Shown in pieces: positions 63,493-64,000 of a stretch of DNA of 64,000 nt. The stretch spans positions 310,001-374,000 of the forward strand of contig NHNW01000035.1 in assembly GCA_002786025.1 (NCBI GenBank). Reading direction: 5' to 3'. This DNA is from Zasmidium citrigriseum. Taxonomy: Eukaryota; Ascomycota; Dothideomycetes; Mycosphaerellales; Mycosphaerellaceae. A program made the position numbers and the translations under genes. The stretch's first letter is position 1; every line of letters begins with the position of its first letter. The notes beneath the pieces are model-generated. The model was not told the origin of the DNA and did not search any database. It saw nothing but the letters and a program-made list of their open reading frames with translations.

Positions 63493-63978
63493 CTACTCTT
63501 TCTCAATGGCTTCTTCAGCCTTCACACCCTCATCTTCCTCCTTCGTCGGCAACAAATGCGTCTCGCAACGACAGTCCCAGGTCCCCACCCGACTTTCCAG
63601 CAACTTCCACTTCACCACGGGTCCCGCCTCCTCCATCTCCATCAGGATCTTACGCACACGCTCGACTCTTGCAGTCTCCACTCCATCTGGCAAGTAGACC
63701 CTGAATTCCTTCACCAGGGCGGCCTGCTCCATACTCACCATCTTCAACCATGCCCGGATCTCATCGAAGCCGTCAGAGCGGCGCAGAGCAGTGATGTAGA
63801 AGATGCTGCGGCCGTAGAACATGGGGAGTGTGTCAGCGCGGACTTGGCGGCTGACTTGCGTAAGGGCGGGCGGTGAGGTGTTCTCGATGTGGTCACGCAG
63901 CTCTCTGTCGGGGCGGGAGCAGATGTTGTGGTAGCTGCTGGCGTCTTTGGTCATCATGATGGGGTTCTTGGGGTTGAC
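63493..63978 (-). CDS. 2EXR/F-box-like array member D, 3' exon only
   Basis: The final exon (161 residues plus stop) begins GTCAACCCCAAGAACCCC right after a TAG acceptor at 63979-63980, the same VN start as exon 2 in members A-C. The 5' exon and start lie beyond the right edge. It carries SPPALTQVSRQVRADTLPMFYGRSIF and a C-terminal DCRCETHLLP Cys pair. So at least four family members stand in a row. Confidence 0.75.
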   Translation of the reverse strand, partial: VNPKNPIMMTKDASSYHNICSRPDRELRDHIENTSPPALTQVSRQVRADTLPMFYGRSIFYITALRRSDGFDEIRAWLKMVSMEQAALVKEFRVYLPDGVETARVERVRKILMEMEEAGPVVKWKLLESRVGTWDCRCETHLLPTKEEDEGVKAEEAIEKE

Positions 63979-64000
63979 CTACATGGCTCATTAGTCAAGG

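Overview
The window is nuclear DNA from a filamentous ascomycete. Genes are compact and intron-poor, and introns are 46-78 nt with GTRNGT donors, GCTGAC-like branch sites and YAG ends (one is 269 nt). A HEX1 Woronin-body gene with a C-terminal SRL signal restricts the source to Pezizomycotina. The overall gene style suggests a Dothideomycete, possibly Mycosphaerellales, but that placement is inference. All functional calls rest on reading translated sequence and splice sites by eye; no database search was run.

Layout. 1-5 kb: the 3' end of a Cys-rich, probably secreted protein, a gene-poor tract with decayed minisatellites, a coiled-coil protein, and a coiled-coil protein with a ubiquitin-like tail. 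5-10 kb: a Drs2-type P4-ATPase flippase, divergent from a small mitochondrial-type membrane protein. 11-15.2 kb: an F-box-like protein, a secreted PAF-acetylhydrolase-like esterase and a Zn2Cys6 regulator. 15.3-21.7 kb: housekeeping genes TAF9, an HSD10-type SDR, UTP11, CSL4, YPT7 and an unknown helical protein. 21.9-24.4 kb: two adjacent paralogous unknowns. 25-31 kb: a secreted GMC oxidoreductase, a small unknown and two mucin-like single-pass membrane proteins. 31.4-35.8 kb: an aldo-keto reductase, a doubtful ORF, nuclear-encoded ATP9 and a nuclear-type basic/acidic protein. 37-42.2 kb: a small membrane protein, an F-box/LRR-like protein, a secreted protein with an apparent GC-AG intron, and a 66-residue secreted protein with ten cysteines. 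42.8-50 kb: HEX1, a BTB protein, an unknown and a GNAT-like protein. 50.5-59.2 kb: an MCT-like MFS transporter, FBP1, another F-box-like gene, a J-like protein, RIB3 and RPS24. 59.4-64 kb: a tandem array of at least four paralogous 2EXR/F-box-like genes, all on the minus strand, sharing one intron position and, in the three complete members, an upstream sequence motif. A frameshifted ORF sits inside the array.

How genes relate. Several neighbours share head-to-head promoters (DRS2/small mitochondrial protein, TAF9/SDR, RIB3/RPS24, esterase/Zn2Cys6 gene). UTP11 and CSL4 both serve rRNA and RNA processing. No secondary-metabolite cluster, transposase, CRISPR or rRNA gene was found.

The observations I would look at first are: (1) the tandem 2EXR-like array with its shared upstream element; (2) a repeated within-gene switch from C-rich to G-rich codon thirds on the coding strand in about nine genes; (3) the ten-cysteine secreted peptide with an internal TCGCP duplication; (4) the uncharacterised coiled-coil/ubiquitin-like protein; (5) the HEX1 N-terminal extension with no visible ATG.
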